The position numbers and the translations under genes are program-made. From Candidatus Obscuribacterales bacterium (lineage in GTDB: Bacteria > Cyanobacteriota > Vampirovibrionia > Obscuribacterales > Obscuribacteraceae), in contig JAGVKB010000075.1 of the NCBI GenBank assembly GCA_020050835.1, positions 1-64,000 of the forward strand: DNA of 64,000 bases, written 5' to 3'. Positions 41,482 to 52,470 of this stretch are shown piece after piece. The notes beneath the pieces are model-generated. The model was not told the DNA's origin. It saw nothing but the letters and a program-made list of their open reading frames with translations, and searched no databases. The first letter of the stretch is position 1, and every line of letters starts with the position of its first letter.

Positions 41482-42247
41482 AGGCTGGGTTGCGGACCTG
41501 CGAGGCAACCGCCATCGGTCTTGTCCACACTTTCGGTAATGTGGTGACCGAATGATTTGGCCACACTACCTCGCAGATGAGTGTGCCTACCTGGTCGCCC
41601 GGGCAGTGCTGGAAGCCGGTTGTCGCTTCTAAAAGTGAGTCGAGGACTGCAGTGGCGCTGTGGTGGATGTAGGCGCAGGCGTTAGGCACTGCCAGGATCT
41701 CTTGCGCCTTGGTGATCAAAGCATATTCTTCGAGAATGGAATGCATGCCGATCTCAAGCGCTGCTTCCGTCAAGATGCAGTCGCGCCGATCTTCAATCAA
41801 CGCTCTCGTTTGCTCCCTGAGGGCGGCTCGAAGCTCCGAATCTTGTTGGCACAAGTCAGTCAGTCGCTGCAAGGAGAGTTTGTATGCCGGATTGTCCTTG
41901 ACTGCATCCCAGCGCAATACCTTAGTCCGGCCGGCGATGCCCAACTTCTTTCCGACTTCCTCGCATTTGTTGGACAGGTAGTTGAACTTTGTATTAGCTC
42001 GTTGTGCTGCCTCATGTTCGCTGTATCCCAGCGCTCTTAGAGTGTGTATTGACGGCAGATCCGGACAGATGAACATGATTGACGAAAAGCGCTCGGCTGC
42101 CCAGCGGGCTATTTCAAAAATGTTCAGCGGATTGAAGTAGGCGTCATGCAGGTTGATGCCAACCAGCGCCGTGCCGCCGGTCGCCAGCGCCTGGTGAGCC
42201 GCCTTCGATACGTGATGGGTCGTAATGACCGGGCGATGAATGTCCAT
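41447..42247 (-). CDS. Cyclodipeptide synthase homologue with altered catalytic residues
   Basis: This is a 266-residue protein. The ATG at 42247 is chosen over 42283 because GAGGAG lies 5-7 bases before it. The sequence follows the AlbC/YvmC family: ALVGINLHDAYFNPLNIFEI, then ARWAAERF, RALGYSEHEAAQRAN, a long tRNA-facing helix, GMHSILEEYALI, and VPNACAYIHHSATAVL. CDPSs take two aminoacyl-tRNAs and make a cyclic dipeptide through an acyl-enzyme on a Ser in GxS. Here that position is Asn32 (GIN; codon AAC at 42152-42154). The Tyr four residues before the conserved Glu (AlbC Tyr178/Glu182) is Ser170, while Glu174 and the later Tyr193 (AlbC Tyr202) are kept. It may be a pseudo-enzyme or use different chemistry. 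No tailoring oxidase or P450 is adjacent. Confidence 0.82.
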   Translation of the reverse strand: MDIHRPVITTHHVSKAAHQALATGGTALVGINLHDAYFNPLNIFEIARWAAERFSSIMFICPDLPSIHTLRALGYSEHEAAQRANTKFNYLSNKCEEVGKKLGIAGRTKVLRWDAVKDNPAYKLSLQRLTDLCQQDSELRAALREQTRALIEDRRDCILTEAALEIGMHSILEEYALITKAQEILAVPNACAYIHHSATAVLDSLLEATTGFQHCPGDQVGTLICEVVWPNHSVTTLPKVWTRPMAVASQVRNPAFNGGQHVRHHR

Positions 42248-42475
42248 GGGACTCCTCGTCAAACTGTGTGAGGAATTTAACATCGCTTGCCGCTGTTGTT
42301 AATGGGAGTAGTCCCACTTACGACATGAAACCGTGCTTCCGGGCTTGATTGCGGCAGTTTACATAAGACCGCCAGGAGCCGCTCGGCGTGACTCCAGCCT
42401 GATTTGCCGCCTGATTCAAGCTGTTTGGATGGCTGCACGCGGCAGAAGCTGAGCTCATTGCCGGCTTCAAAAGCT

Positions 42476-42505
42476 ACGTCCCAGGACATCAAATGCCTGG
42501 GACGT
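42476..42505 (-). terminator. Terminator of the rpoB-rpoC1-rpoC2 operon
   Basis: A perfect 10-bp stem, ACGTCCCAGG (42476-42485) with CCTGGGACGT (42496-42505), has a 10-base loop. It lies 28 bp past the rpoC2 stop, and the transcript reads on into AGCTTTTG. Factor-independent termination is likely though the U-run is short. Confidence 0.65.
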
Positions 42506-42533
42506 AAAGGCTTGAGCTGAGAAAGGAAGGCGC

Positions 42534-45500
42534 TTAACCCGGTACAGAGAAGCTGCCTTCTCCGATCGGCGGATAAATATCTTCCTCTTCGGTCTCTTCT
42601 TCCTGTGGGGCGTGATGTCCCTGGAAGCCGGTTCCGGCTGGAATCAAGCGTCCGATGATGACGTTTTCCTTGAGACCACGCAACCAATCTTTCTTTCCTT
42701 CAACAGCTGCTTCAGTCAAGATTCTAGTGGTCTCTTGGAATGAAGCTGCTGAGATGAAGCTCTCGGTGTTCAAGCTGGCTTTTGTGATACCGAGCAACAC
42801 CGCCGTATAAGTTGCTTCGCGGGTGCCGGCAATCTTGGCCTTCTCATTTTCGAGATCGATGCTGAACCGTTCCAGCAATTCACCGGGTAGCATGATCGTT
42901 TCGCCCGGCTCATCCACACGCACCTTGCGGGTCATCTGCCTGACAATCACTTCGATGTGCTTGTCGGCGATTTCTACCCCTTGCGAGCGGTAAACGGACT
43001 GGACTTCGTCCACCAGGTACTTCTGGGCGGCTTCGATGCCGAGCAGGCGAACCACATCGTGCGGGTTAGGCGGTCCGTCGGTGAGAGCCTTGCCGACGGC
43101 GATGTCTTCGCCGTCTTCGACGATGATGTTCAAGCCGGCTGGGATGATGATCTCTTCTTCAATGCCTTCGCCGTAAACCAGGAATACGCGTCGGACGTCG
43201 TCTTCCACCGACACTCTGGCGCGACCCGGCTTCTCGGCCAGGATGGCGCATTCCTTTGGTTTTCTGGCTTCAAGCAGCTCTTCGACTCTGGGCAGACCCT
43301 GGACGATGTCTCCGGTCTTTTGACGTTCGAACACCAGTGTTGCCAGTAAGTCTCCGCGCTGCACCAGCGCTCCGTCTTCGCACTGCAGTTGAGTGTTACC
43401 GGAGATCAGATACGGACGGCCTCGGCGGATGCTTACATCGCTTCCGTCAACGCGCACGATCTGTCCGGAGTGTACCGCTTGAGTGGATTTGGAGATCGGG
43501 TCGGCGGTCCTGATCAGGTCGCCTTCCTTGACACTAACGGCTCCCTTGGTCTTCTGGTGGATCTGTTGTTCTTCGGTGATCAACAGCAAGCGGCGTTCAT
43601 CTGACTTGGACAATTGCACTTTGGCTGCGCTCTTGGTGAGCACTTGCGTAGTGGCGATCGGCGCTCCCGAGTCGATAATCTGTCTGTCTTCGACGGCCAA
43701 AAGCGTGACGTTGAATTCACTGTCGCGGCGCAGGAGGATATTTTCCAGCACCACTATCTGCAAATCTTCGTCAATTTCGACCGTACCCTTCAGGCTGGTC
43801 AATTGACCTTGCATCTGCAGAACCAGGCTGGTTCTGGTCAGTTGTGCGCCTTGCAGGTGGCGTACCTTCTCTCTGTCGCGGAAGAGCAATTGAGTGACCG
43901 GACGCAAGTTGATCTTGTCGTCAGTCGCTTTGTGCTTGAACTTGGTTTCGCGGGGCTCGATGAAGAACTCTTCGACCGGGCGAACCAGCACTTGGATGCT
44001 GCCGTCTTCACGCTCGACGATGTTGACCATCTTGCGTGCGTCGATCTTGTAGCCTTCCATGATCTCGGTTCCCGGCTCGACCACTTCCCCTTCGCGAACT
44101 TTGAGCTCGGAGGGATCGCCGACCTTGACGAGATCGCCTGGTCTGATGATTACTTCGTGGATGATGTCGTTGTCGGCGACGATCTCGACTACACCATCAA
44201 GGTGAGCGAAGACGTCTTTGACGACTTCCTGACCGGCGGTCACGAATTCGCCGGTTTCCGACATCTTCAAGCTAATGTCCTTGGAGATGAAATGCACTTC
44301 TTCCGGAACGAAGAGGACCCGGCCTGGTTTGACCACGACCCGGCGATCGTCTGTTTCGACGCCGTCGTAGATAATCTCTCCACCGGTGGTGACGGAATTG
44401 GTGCCGTCGTCGATCAGCTCAGCGATGATCTTGCCGTTTTCGACGGTCTCATCGTTGACGACCTTGAGCTGCCATTGCTCCTTGCTCTTCGCTACTTTCC
44501 AGATATGTCCTTGCTTGGCGCCTTCCAGCTTGGCGTTGTTGGCGCTGCAGGAGGCAATTACGACGTTGATCTCTTTACCTTGTATCAAGCGGGTGGCGGT
44601 CGATTTCTTGCCGACCTTCACGATTTCGGTGACGATTTCCGGACCGAAGCGTACTTCCCCGCCGTGCTCGCTGTTAATGGTGATCTCAGCCAGCACGTCA
44701 TTGGCGTTTACGTCCTGACCGTCCTTGACGACCACATGAGCGCCCGATGGCAGGTTGTATACGTCACCTTCCAGCACCCAGATAATTCCGGCGCGGTTGG
44801 CAGTGCGGGAGATATTGCCTTGACGGTCGCGCTTTTCGTCGGCCTGGAAGCCGCTGAATGCAACCCGTCCCGAAATGTCGGCCGTGATGTCCTTGGTGGC
44901 GCGTTCGGTCAAGTTCTTCTTGGCGCCTGGCGGGTCATATTCGAACAGCAGTTGTCCGGCTGTGACTTCATCGCCGGTTTGAATCATCAAGAGGCTGCCG
45001 GTCGGTACGTTAATCGTCTCTTCCTTGCTGCCCTTGGTGACCTTAATCTTGCCGTCGCGTGTGGTTTGCTCGACGACGTCGCCGTATGCTGTTCGGACGG
45101 ATCGTCCTTGAATTTTAAAGACGGCTACGCCGGCGATCGGTGATTTCACCTGCGGGCGGCTGCTACCACCGGCTACCGCGCCACCGGTGTGGAACGTTCT
45201 CATTGTGAGCTGCGTTCCTGGTTCTCCGATCGACTGAGCGGCAATGATACCGATCGCTTCTCCGACGTCGACCATGCGATTGTTGGTGAGCGACCAACCG
45301 TAACACTTCTGGCAGACGCCGTACTGGCTTTCGCATTGCAGAGGCGAGCGAACCTTCACGCGCTTGACTTTGGCTTCTTCGGCCTTCTTGGCCAGCGGGC
45401 GAGTAATCGTCTCGCCTTTGGGGATCACTACTTCACCGGTCTCTTCATTGATCATGTTTTCGGTAAGCGTGCGACCGAAAATCCGCTCTTGAATTTTGAC

Positions 45501-46217
45501 GATCGCCTTGTCGCCTTCCATGATCGGCTGCATGTAAATGCCGCGCGTTGTCCGGCAGTCCAAGTCGCGCACAATTACGTCCTGCGCGACGTCGACCAGA
45601 CGTCTTGTCAGGTAACCAGAGTCGGCTGTCTTCAAGGCTGTGTCTACCAGACCTTTGCGGGCGCCGTAGCTGGAGATGATGTACTCGGTTACGTTCAAGC
45701 CTTCCCGGAAATTAGCCTTAATTGGCAGGTCGATGATCTGACCCTGAGAGTCGGCCATCAATCCCCGCATTCCGACTAACTGTCTGACCTGGCTGATATT
45801 TCCTCTGGCTCCGGAGAATGCCATCATGTATACCGGATTGAGCCGGTCGAAGTTGTCGACCACTTCTTTGGTCAATTGATCGGTAGTGGCAGACCAGGTG
45901 TCGATTACTTTGTTATAGCGTTCGACTTCTGTTATCTCGCCGCGCTCATAACGGCGCTGGGCTTCTTCGATCTCCTTCTCGGCAGCGGAGATAAGCGCGC
46001 GCTTGGTCTCCGGCACATCGAGGTCGTCGATTGAGATTGTGACACCAGCTTTGGTGGCGTATTTGAAGCCCAGGTCCTTGAGCGAATTAGCCAACTCGGC
46101 TGTGCGAGCCGCGCCGTACCTCTCGTATATCTCGGCAAGGAGTCCGCCCAGCCTTTTCTTGTCTACGGTTGTGTTGATGAACTCGATCCAGTCTTTTCTC
46201 TCTAAGCTGCTAGCCAT
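42534..46217 (-). CDS. rpoC2: RNA polymerase subunit beta' C-terminal part (RpoC2)
   Basis: This is a 1,227-residue subunit carrying the C-terminal two-thirds of beta'. The N-terminal third has the secondary-channel and bridge-helix region (AFSGARGNISQVRQLVGMRG; YGARKGLVDTALKTADSGYL), a four-Cys zinc site (CRTTRG, LQCESQYGVCQKC) and the trigger-loop region (AIGIIAAQSIGEPGTQLTMR, TFHTGG). A large insertion of sandwich-barrel hybrid motif type follows (about residues 380-1,000). The C-terminal clamp part ends with ISAASFQETTRILTEAAVEG. In the cyanobacterial lineage beta' is split into RpoC1 and RpoC2; cyanobacterial RpoC2 is usually somewhat longer. It follows rpoC1 by 44 bp. Confidence 0.97.
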   Translation of the reverse strand: MASSLERKDWIEFINTTVDKKRLGGLLAEIYERYGAARTAELANSLKDLGFKYATKAGVTISIDDLDVPETKRALISAAEKEIEEAQRRYERGEITEVERYNKVIDTWSATTDQLTKEVVDNFDRLNPVYMMAFSGARGNISQVRQLVGMRGLMADSQGQIIDLPIKANFREGLNVTEYIISSYGARKGLVDTALKTADSGYLTRRLVDVAQDVIVRDLDCRTTRGIYMQPIMEGDKAIVKIQERIFGRTLTENMINEETGEVVIPKGETITRPLAKKAEEAKVKRVKVRSPLQCESQYGVCQKCYGWSLTNNRMVDVGEAIGIIAAQSIGEPGTQLTMRTFHTGGAVAGGSSRPQVKSPIAGVAVFKIQGRSVRTAYGDVVEQTTRDGKIKVTKGSKEETINVPTGSLLMIQTGDEVTAGQLLFEYDPPGAKKNLTERATKDITADISGRVAFSGFQADEKRDRQGNISRTANRAGIIWVLEGDVYNLPSGAHVVVKDGQDVNANDVLAEITINSEHGGEVRFGPEIVTEIVKVGKKSTATRLIQGKEINVVIASCSANNAKLEGAKQGHIWKVAKSKEQWQLKVVNDETVENGKIIAELIDDGTNSVTTGGEIIYDGVETDDRRVVVKPGRVLFVPEEVHFISKDISLKMSETGEFVTAGQEVVKDVFAHLDGVVEIVADNDIIHEVIIRPGDLVKVGDPSELKVREGEVVEPGTEIMEGYKIDARKMVNIVEREDGSIQVLVRPVEEFFIEPRETKFKHKATDDKINLRPVTQLLFRDREKVRHLQGAQLTRTSLVLQMQGQLTSLKGTVEIDEDLQIVVLENILLRRDSEFNVTLLAVEDRQIIDSGAPIATTQVLTKSAAKVQLSKSDERRLLLITEEQQIHQKTKGAVSVKEGDLIRTADPISKSTQAVHSGQIVRVDGSDVSIRRGRPYLISGNTQLQCEDGALVQRGDLLATLVFERQKTGDIVQGLPRVEELLEARKPKECAILAEKPGRARVSVEDDVRRVFLVYGEGIEEEIIIPAGLNIIVEDGEDIAVGKALTDGPPNPHDVVRLLGIEAAQKYLVDEVQSVYRSQGVEIADKHIEVIVRQMTRKVRVDEPGETIMLPGELLERFSIDLENEKAKIAGTREATYTAVLLGITKASLNTESFISAASFQETTRILTEAAVEGKKDWLRGLKENVIIGRLIPAGTGFQGHHAPQEEETEEEDIYPPIGEGSFSVPG

Positions 46218-46261
46218 ATTTCCCTCGTCAAACTAATTAGATCCGCTTGCTCAGTGCTGGT

Positions 46262-48115
<1,854 letters not shown>

Positions 48116-48140
48116 TTATATTCTCTTGTCCCACCCGTAG

Positions 48141-48180
48141 GGGCGGCTAAAAGCCGCCCACGGCGCGTGCAATGCGCCGT
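48141..48180. repeat. Two adjacent hairpins between rpoB and rpoC1
   Basis: Hairpin A is GGGCGGCT (48141-48148), AAA, AGCCGCCC (48152-48159). Hairpin B is ACGGCGC (48160-48166), a 7-base loop, GCGCCGT (48174-48180), with TTTT next on the plus strand. They fill part of the unusually long 133-bp gap in the operon. On the minus strand neither is followed by a T-run, so they may slow or process the mRNA rather than end it. On the plus strand B could stop antisense transcription. Confidence 0.7.
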
Positions 48181-48194
48181 TTTTACGGTTTAGC

Positions 48195-51100
48195 TTACAT
48201 GCCCTCGCCGGCACCGTCGTCGTCGGCTGCTTCCTCGGCCGCGAAGCCTTCATCGGCTTCTTCTTCGAGGTCGGCACTGACGACGGCATCACCTTCAGTA
48301 ACGGTGACCGCGGCCGACGGAACGAGCGGCTGTCTGCCGAGCTCCATCAGCTCGGATTCGATGCCAATCTCGCCGAACGGGCTCATACGCTTCATACCGC
48401 GCGGCCGTACCTCTTCGACTTCCGTCATGAGGTCGACTTCGAGCTCGCCGCCTTCGCGAGTGCGCTTGGCCACCGAGACATCCAGACCGATGGACTGAAG
48501 TTCTCTCACCAGCACCTTGAAGGATTCCGGAATACCGGGACGCTTCAGGTTCTCGCCCTTGACGATCGATTCGTATGCCTTGGATCGTCCGTTGACGTCA
48601 TCGGATTTGATCGTGAGCATCTCTTGCAGGGTGTAGGCTGCGCCGAACGCTTCCAAAGCCCAGCACTCCATTTCTCCCAGGCGCTGTCCGCCGAACTGTG
48701 CTTTACCACCGAGTGGTTGTTGAGTAACCAGCGAGTAGGGTCCGGTGGAGCGCGCGTGGATCTTGTCGTCAACCAAGTGGACCAGCTTCATCATATAGAT
48801 GCGGCCGATCGTGACTGCGTTGTCGAACGCATCACCGCTGCGACCGTCATATATGATCGCCTTACCGCCGTCTCCTACCCAGTCGAAGCCGGAGACCTTC
48901 TTGCCTTTCTTGATCTCGGAGTGGACCAGGGTGCTGGAAGCTTCCTTCTGGTACATTTCGTCGAACGGCGGCACTTCGTAGCAGAGTCCGGTCAGCATCG
49001 CTGCCAAGCCGAGCAATGTTTCGTATGTTTGCCCGACGTTCATCCGGCTCGGCACGCCGAGCGGGTTGAGCACGATGTCTACCGGTGTGCCATCAGGCAG
49101 GAAAGGCATATCTTCAATCGGCAGAATTCTGGCGACGATACCTTTATTGCCATGTCGTCCCGCCACCTTGTCGCCGACGCTAATCTTGCGCTTTTGAGCG
49201 ATGTAGACGCGCACCACCTTGTTGGCGACCGGAGGCAATTCGTCTCCTTTCTCGCGGTCGAAGACCTTGACGTCGACGACCCGCCCGCCTTCACCGTGCG
49301 GTACACGCAGCGAATTGTCGCGGACATCACGAGCCTTTTCACCGAAGATCGCTCTCAGCAGCTTCTCTTCCGGCGGGTGCTCGGATTCGCCTTTCGGGGT
49401 GATCTTGCCGACCAGGATGTCGTCCGGATAAACCCGGGAGCCGATGCGGACGATTCCGTTTTCATCCAGATGACGCAACGATTCTTCCGAAACGTTGGGC
49501 ACTTCACGGGTGATCTCTTCCGGTCCCAGCTTGGTGGAACGAGCATCGATCTCCAGCTTCTCAATGTGAATCGAAGTCATCACATCGTCGTAGACGAGTC
49601 GCTGGCTGATTAAGATCGCGTCTTCGAAGTTGTAACCTTCCCAGGGCATGAAAGCGACCAGCAGGTTGCGACCGACGGCCAGCTCACCGCTCTTGGTGGC
49701 GGCGCCGTCGGCGACGATCTGACCGGGCTTGACGTTGTCTCCCACTTCCACGATCGGCTTCTGGTTGAGACAAGTGTCCTGGTTGGAACGCTGGAATTTA
49801 GCCAGTTTGTACTTGACCAGCCGCTTATCCTTCGTGCGAACGTGTATGGCGTTCGCGCTGACGTACTCTACTTTGCCTTCGACATCGGCGACGATTACCA
49901 TCCCGGAGTCGCGAGCTGCTTGCTTTTCGATGCCGGTGGTGACGAGCGCGCGCTCGGTTTGAATCAGCGGCACCGATTGACGTTGCATGTTCGAGCCCAT
50001 CAGCGCTCGGTTAGCGTCATCGTGCTCGAGGAAAGGGATGAGTGCTGTTCCGACCGAGACGATTTGGATTGGGCTTACTCCTACGTAATCGACTTGATCC
50101 GGCGTAGTTTCGATAAACTCGGCTTTGTAGCGCACCGGAATCAATTCGGTCAAGAAGTTGCCGTGCTCGTCAACCGGTACGTCTCCGGGAGCGACTCGAT
50201 AGCGGTCTTCTTCATCGGCTGACAGGTAATGCACTTCTTCGTTGCATTTGCCGGCGAGCACCTGGCGATACGGCGTTTCGATGAAGCCGTATTCGTTGAC
50301 GCGAGCATGAGTAGCTAGCGATCCAATCAAGCCGGCGTTCGGTCCTTCAGGCGTTTCTACCGGGCAGATCCGACCGTAATGGCTGGGGTGAATATCGCGA
50401 ACGGCGAATCCGGCTCGCTCTCTCGACAAACCGCCCGGACCAAGAGCCGATAGACGGCGCTTGTGGGTCAGCTCAGCCAGCGGATTGGTTTGATCCATGA
50501 ACTGCGAGAGCTGGGACGAGCCGAAAAACTCCCGAATCGCTGCGACCAACGGCTTGGTGTTGAGCAGGTTGGCCGGTGTCAGGGTATCTGCGTCTTGCAG
50601 CGTCATACGCTCGCGGACGATCCGTTCCAAACGTGACAGACCGATTCTGAACTGATTTTGCAGCAGCTCTCCGACTGACCGGATGCGGCGGTTGCCCAGG
50701 TGGTCGATGTCATCTACATGCCCTTCATCATAATGAAGGCTGATCAAGTAGTCGACGGCGGCAACGATATCTTCGCGGGTCAGCGTCCGTTGTGTTTCGG
50801 ATATGGACAAGGCGAGCTTCTTGTTCAGCTTGTAACGACCGACCTTGCCAAGGTCATATCGCTTGTCATCGAAGAAGCGGCTGTCGATGATATTTTGACC
50901 GCCAGCCACCGATGGCGGATCGCCTGGACGAAGTTTTCGATATACCTCTATTAAGGAATCTTCCCTGGATTTTGTGTTGTCTTTGTCAAGCGTTTTCTTG
51001 AGAAAGTCACGATGACGGAAGATGCTTTCCATCTCTTGGTCTGAATAACCGAGCGCGCGCAAAAGCGTGGTGGCCGGTAGCTTCCTGTTCTTGTCGATCT

Positions 51101-51653
51101 TGACGTAGATAACGTCATTGACGTCTGTCTCAAACTTGAGCCAGGCGCCGCGGTTCGGTATGAGGGTAGCGCTGAAGGTACGCTTACCGTTGGTATCGAC
51201 TTCTCGCTTGTAATAAATACCGGGGCTGCGGACGATCTGACTGACGATGACCCGCTCGGCGCCATTAATAATGAATGTACCGCGGTCGGTCATCATCGGG
51301 ATATCCCCGACGTAGATCTCTTGCTCTTTGATTTCGCCGATATCCCTGTTGACTAGACGCATTTGAATGCGCAGCTTCTTGGTGAAGCTAGCATCCATCG
51401 CCCTGGCCTCTTCAGGCGTCTTGGGTTTGTTCGGTTCGGTGTGATCTTCGAAGGTGTAACTGGGCAGGAAGTGAAGCTCAAGTCTTCCTGTGTAATCTCT
51501 GATCGGACTGAAAGCACGAAGCTCCTCGCCCAGACCTTCGTCTATGAACCACTTGAATGAGCTCTTTTGGATTTCCGCAAGATCGGGAAGATTGGCGATG
51601 CGAGAGCTGCCGACCCCGTAGGTTCGGACGCGCTCAGATAGTTCTAAAGCCAT
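48195..51653 (-). CDS. rpoB: RNA polymerase subunit beta (RpoB)
   Basis: This is a 1,152-residue beta subunit. The ATG is preceded by AGAGGT. Family blocks appear in order: the N-terminal [20 protein letters not shown], the fork/rifampicin-pocket region ([51 protein letters not shown]), the AEGP-like catalytic-side block [40 protein letters not shown], and the C-terminal [20 protein letters not shown] with [15 protein letters not shown]. The acidic Ala/Glu/Asp-rich last 30 residues are an extension. The rifampicin pocket reads as the sensitive type (SQFMDQ, H, R, S kept). It heads the rpoB-rpoC1-rpoC2 operon; rplJ/rplL genes are not next to it here. Confidence 0.98.
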   Translation of the reverse strand: MALELSERVRTYGVGSSRIANLPDLAEIQKSSFKWFIDEGLGEELRAFSPIRDYTGRLELHFLPSYTFEDHTEPNKPKTPEEARAMDASFTKKLRIQMRLVNRDIGEIKEQEIYVGDIPMMTDRGTFIINGAERVIVSQIVRSPGIYYKREVDTNGKRTFSATLIPNRGAWLKFETDVNDVIYVKIDKNRKLPATTLLRALGYSDQEMESIFRHRDFLKKTLDKDNTKSREDSLIEVYRKLRPGDPPSVAGGQNIIDSRFFDDKRYDLGKVGRYKLNKKLALSISETQRTLTREDIVAAVDYLISLHYDEGHVDDIDHLGNRRIRSVGELLQNQFRIGLSRLERIVRERMTLQDADTLTPANLLNTKPLVAAIREFFGSSQLSQFMDQTNPLAELTHKRRLSALGPGGLSRERAGFAVRDIHPSHYGRICPVETPEGPNAGLIGSLATHARVNEYGFIETPYRQVLAGKCNEEVHYLSADEEDRYRVAPGDVPVDEHGNFLTELIPVRYKAEFIETTPDQVDYVGVSPIQIVSVGTALIPFLEHDDANRALMGSNMQRQSVPLIQTERALVTTGIEKQAARDSGMVIVADVEGKVEYVSANAIHVRTKDKRLVKYKLAKFQRSNQDTCLNQKPIVEVGDNVKPGQIVADGAATKSGELAVGRNLLVAFMPWEGYNFEDAILISQRLVYDDVMTSIHIEKLEIDARSTKLGPEEITREVPNVSEESLRHLDENGIVRIGSRVYPDDILVGKITPKGESEHPPEEKLLRAIFGEKARDVRDNSLRVPHGEGGRVVDVKVFDREKGDELPPVANKVVRVYIAQKRKISVGDKVAGRHGNKGIVARILPIEDMPFLPDGTPVDIVLNPLGVPSRMNVGQTYETLLGLAAMLTGLCYEVPPFDEMYQKEASSTLVHSEIKKGKKVSGFDWVGDGGKAIIYDGRSGDAFDNAVTIGRIYMMKLVHLVDDKIHARSTGPYSLVTQQPLGGKAQFGGQRLGEMECWALEAFGAAYTLQEMLTIKSDDVNGRSKAYESIVKGENLKRPGIPESFKVLVRELQSIGLDVSVAKRTREGGELEVDLMTEVEEVRPRGMKRMSPFGEIGIESELMELGRQPLVPSAAVTVTEGDAVVSADLEEEADEGFAAEEAADDDGAGEGM

Positions 51654-51712
51654 TGACTACCTCTGGACTGTGTATGGCCGGGGAAACTCTTGTGTTTATA
51701 AGCAAGAAAGCA

Positions 51713-51742
51713 AGTGTACGTAGCTATTTATTCTATTGTCAA
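51713..51742 (-). promoter_or_regulatory. Promoter of the rpoB operon
   Basis: On the minus strand TTGACA (51742-51737) is followed by TACACT (51718-51713) with 18 bp between, about 60 bp upstream of the rpoB ATG. The consensus -35 and the position make this the likely operon promoter. Confidence 0.7.
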
Positions 51743-52010
51743 TACAGATCGGCTGCAGTGTGACGGAGCCTTTTCGACACCGCTGCGCGTTAGAAGTTTA
51801 TCACGGTCTTGAAATCGTCTGCTGGAGCTTTCTTTAGCCTTAATAAATCATGGTTTATCATGTTCGTTTTTCCTTAATGTAATTAAGACCTACGTAACAG
51901 TGGCAAAATGGAGCCTGAAAAGAGGCGTTTCTTGCCCTCTGTTTCTCATGCTCCCTGGCTCTGTGAGCGGATTTTATCTGCATTGCTCGTGCATCAGTAA
52001 TGCTCGAGGC
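51743..52010. other. Intergenic region between rpoB and tRNA-Sec
   Basis: No gene is seen. It contains an AT-rich stretch with short dyads (CATGGTTTATCATG-type near 51,850-51,870 and TTAATGTAATTAA near 51,876-51,888) and a weak hairpin AGAGGC/GCCCTCT near 51,920-51,940. It must hold upstream promoter elements for two divergent transcripts. Confidence 0.5.
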
Positions 52011-52018
52011 TATAGAAT
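52011..52018 (+). promoter_or_regulatory. Probable -10 element of the tRNA-Sec gene
   Basis: TATAGAAT lies 8-15 bases before the mature tRNA 5' end. No good -35 is visible at 16-18 bp spacing. Confidence 0.35.
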
Positions 52019-52025
52019 CTAGGAT

Positions 52026-52121
52026 GGGGATGGATCATCGCTGGTGTGGTGCCCGGTCTTCAAAACCGTTGTGGGACAGACAAGCGCTGGCCCTGGTGGG
52101 TTCGATTCCCACGCATCCCCG
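52026..52121 (+). tRNA. selC: Selenocysteine tRNA (anticodon TCA)
   Basis: This is a 96-base gene with tRNA-Sec features. The anticodon loop is CTTCAAA with TCA. The D-arm has a 6-bp stem (CATCGC/GTGGTG) closed by a 4-base loop TGGT. The variable arm is long (GGGxCAG/CTGxCCC). The T-arm is GTGGG TTCGATT CCCAC. The acceptor is 5' GGGGATG with 3' CATCCCC; the eighth pair typical of bacterial tRNA-Sec would be G-G here, an oddity. The CCA end is not encoded (G then AATC). It implies that the organism inserts selenocysteine at some UGA codons; selA, selB and selD are not in this window. It lies divergent from rpoB and upstream of the xer gene. Confidence 0.93.
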
Positions 52122-52187
52122 AATCTTTCGAGCGCGGCTCGCTTGTTTGGAGCGATTCTCTAGCATGCGTTGGAATCGCCGGTATCT

Positions 52188-52229
52188 CCTTTGAAAACCT
52201 CAACCGATATCGGTTGAGGTTTTCAAAGG
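52188..52229. terminator. 42-bp perfect palindrome, probable bidirectional terminator
   Basis: The left half CCTTTGAAAACCTCAACCGAT (52188-52208) is the exact reverse complement of the right half (52209-52229), with no loop. In RNA the stem CCTCAACCGAT/ATCGGTTGAGG would be flanked by A4 and U4 on either strand, as in a bidirectional factor-independent terminator. It lies 67 bp after tRNA-Sec. The unusual length and perfection leave open other roles such as a binding site or recombination site. Confidence 0.75.
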
Positions 52230-52397
52230 CTACCTTGAGATGCCTTCTTCAAAACAAACGGTGCGGAGGCGGTGCCGAGCTTCGCCGGTGGTGTCATGCT
52301 GGTCGATTGACCGGCTGAAGCTGCTGGTTTGAACGGCGCTGCTGCCAAGCGTGAGCGGCAATTCGATTGGGGTCCGAAAATCAGAAATGTAAAGGGG

Positions 52398-52425
52398 TTT
52401 ACAAACTTTATAAGCCGCATATAAT
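52398..52425 (+). promoter_or_regulatory. Promoter of the xerC/D gene
   Basis: TTTACA (52398-52403) and TATAAT (52420-52425) are separated by 16 bp, about 45 bp before the TTG start. Confidence 0.7.
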
Positions 52426-52470
52426 GTGCGTATTCGGTGGGAACTATAACAACTAGAAAGGCGGCTTGCT

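Larger units (their letters stand above)
52122..52470. other. Intergenic region between tRNA-Sec and xerC/D
   Basis: No gene is seen in this 349-bp gap. It holds the 42-bp palindrome at 52188-52229, which probably ends the tRNA-Sec transcript, and the promoter at 52398-52425 for the recombinase. The rest is featureless. Confidence 0.6.

Noticed and set aside
42248-42283. Upstream start (42283) for the CDPS-like gene
   Set aside because: The GAGGAG ribosome-binding site lies within this extension, directly before the ATG at 42247.
43614-45143. 509-codon ORF antisense to rpoC2, and similar ORFs antisense to rpoB and rpoC1
   Set aside because: They are shadows of strongly conserved polymerase genes; no ribosome-binding site or recognisable domain.
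46218-46261. rpoC1/rpoC2 break as a frameshift error
   Set aside because: There is a proper stop, a 44-bp spacer, a new ribosome-binding site and start, and the break is at the lineage-typical position.
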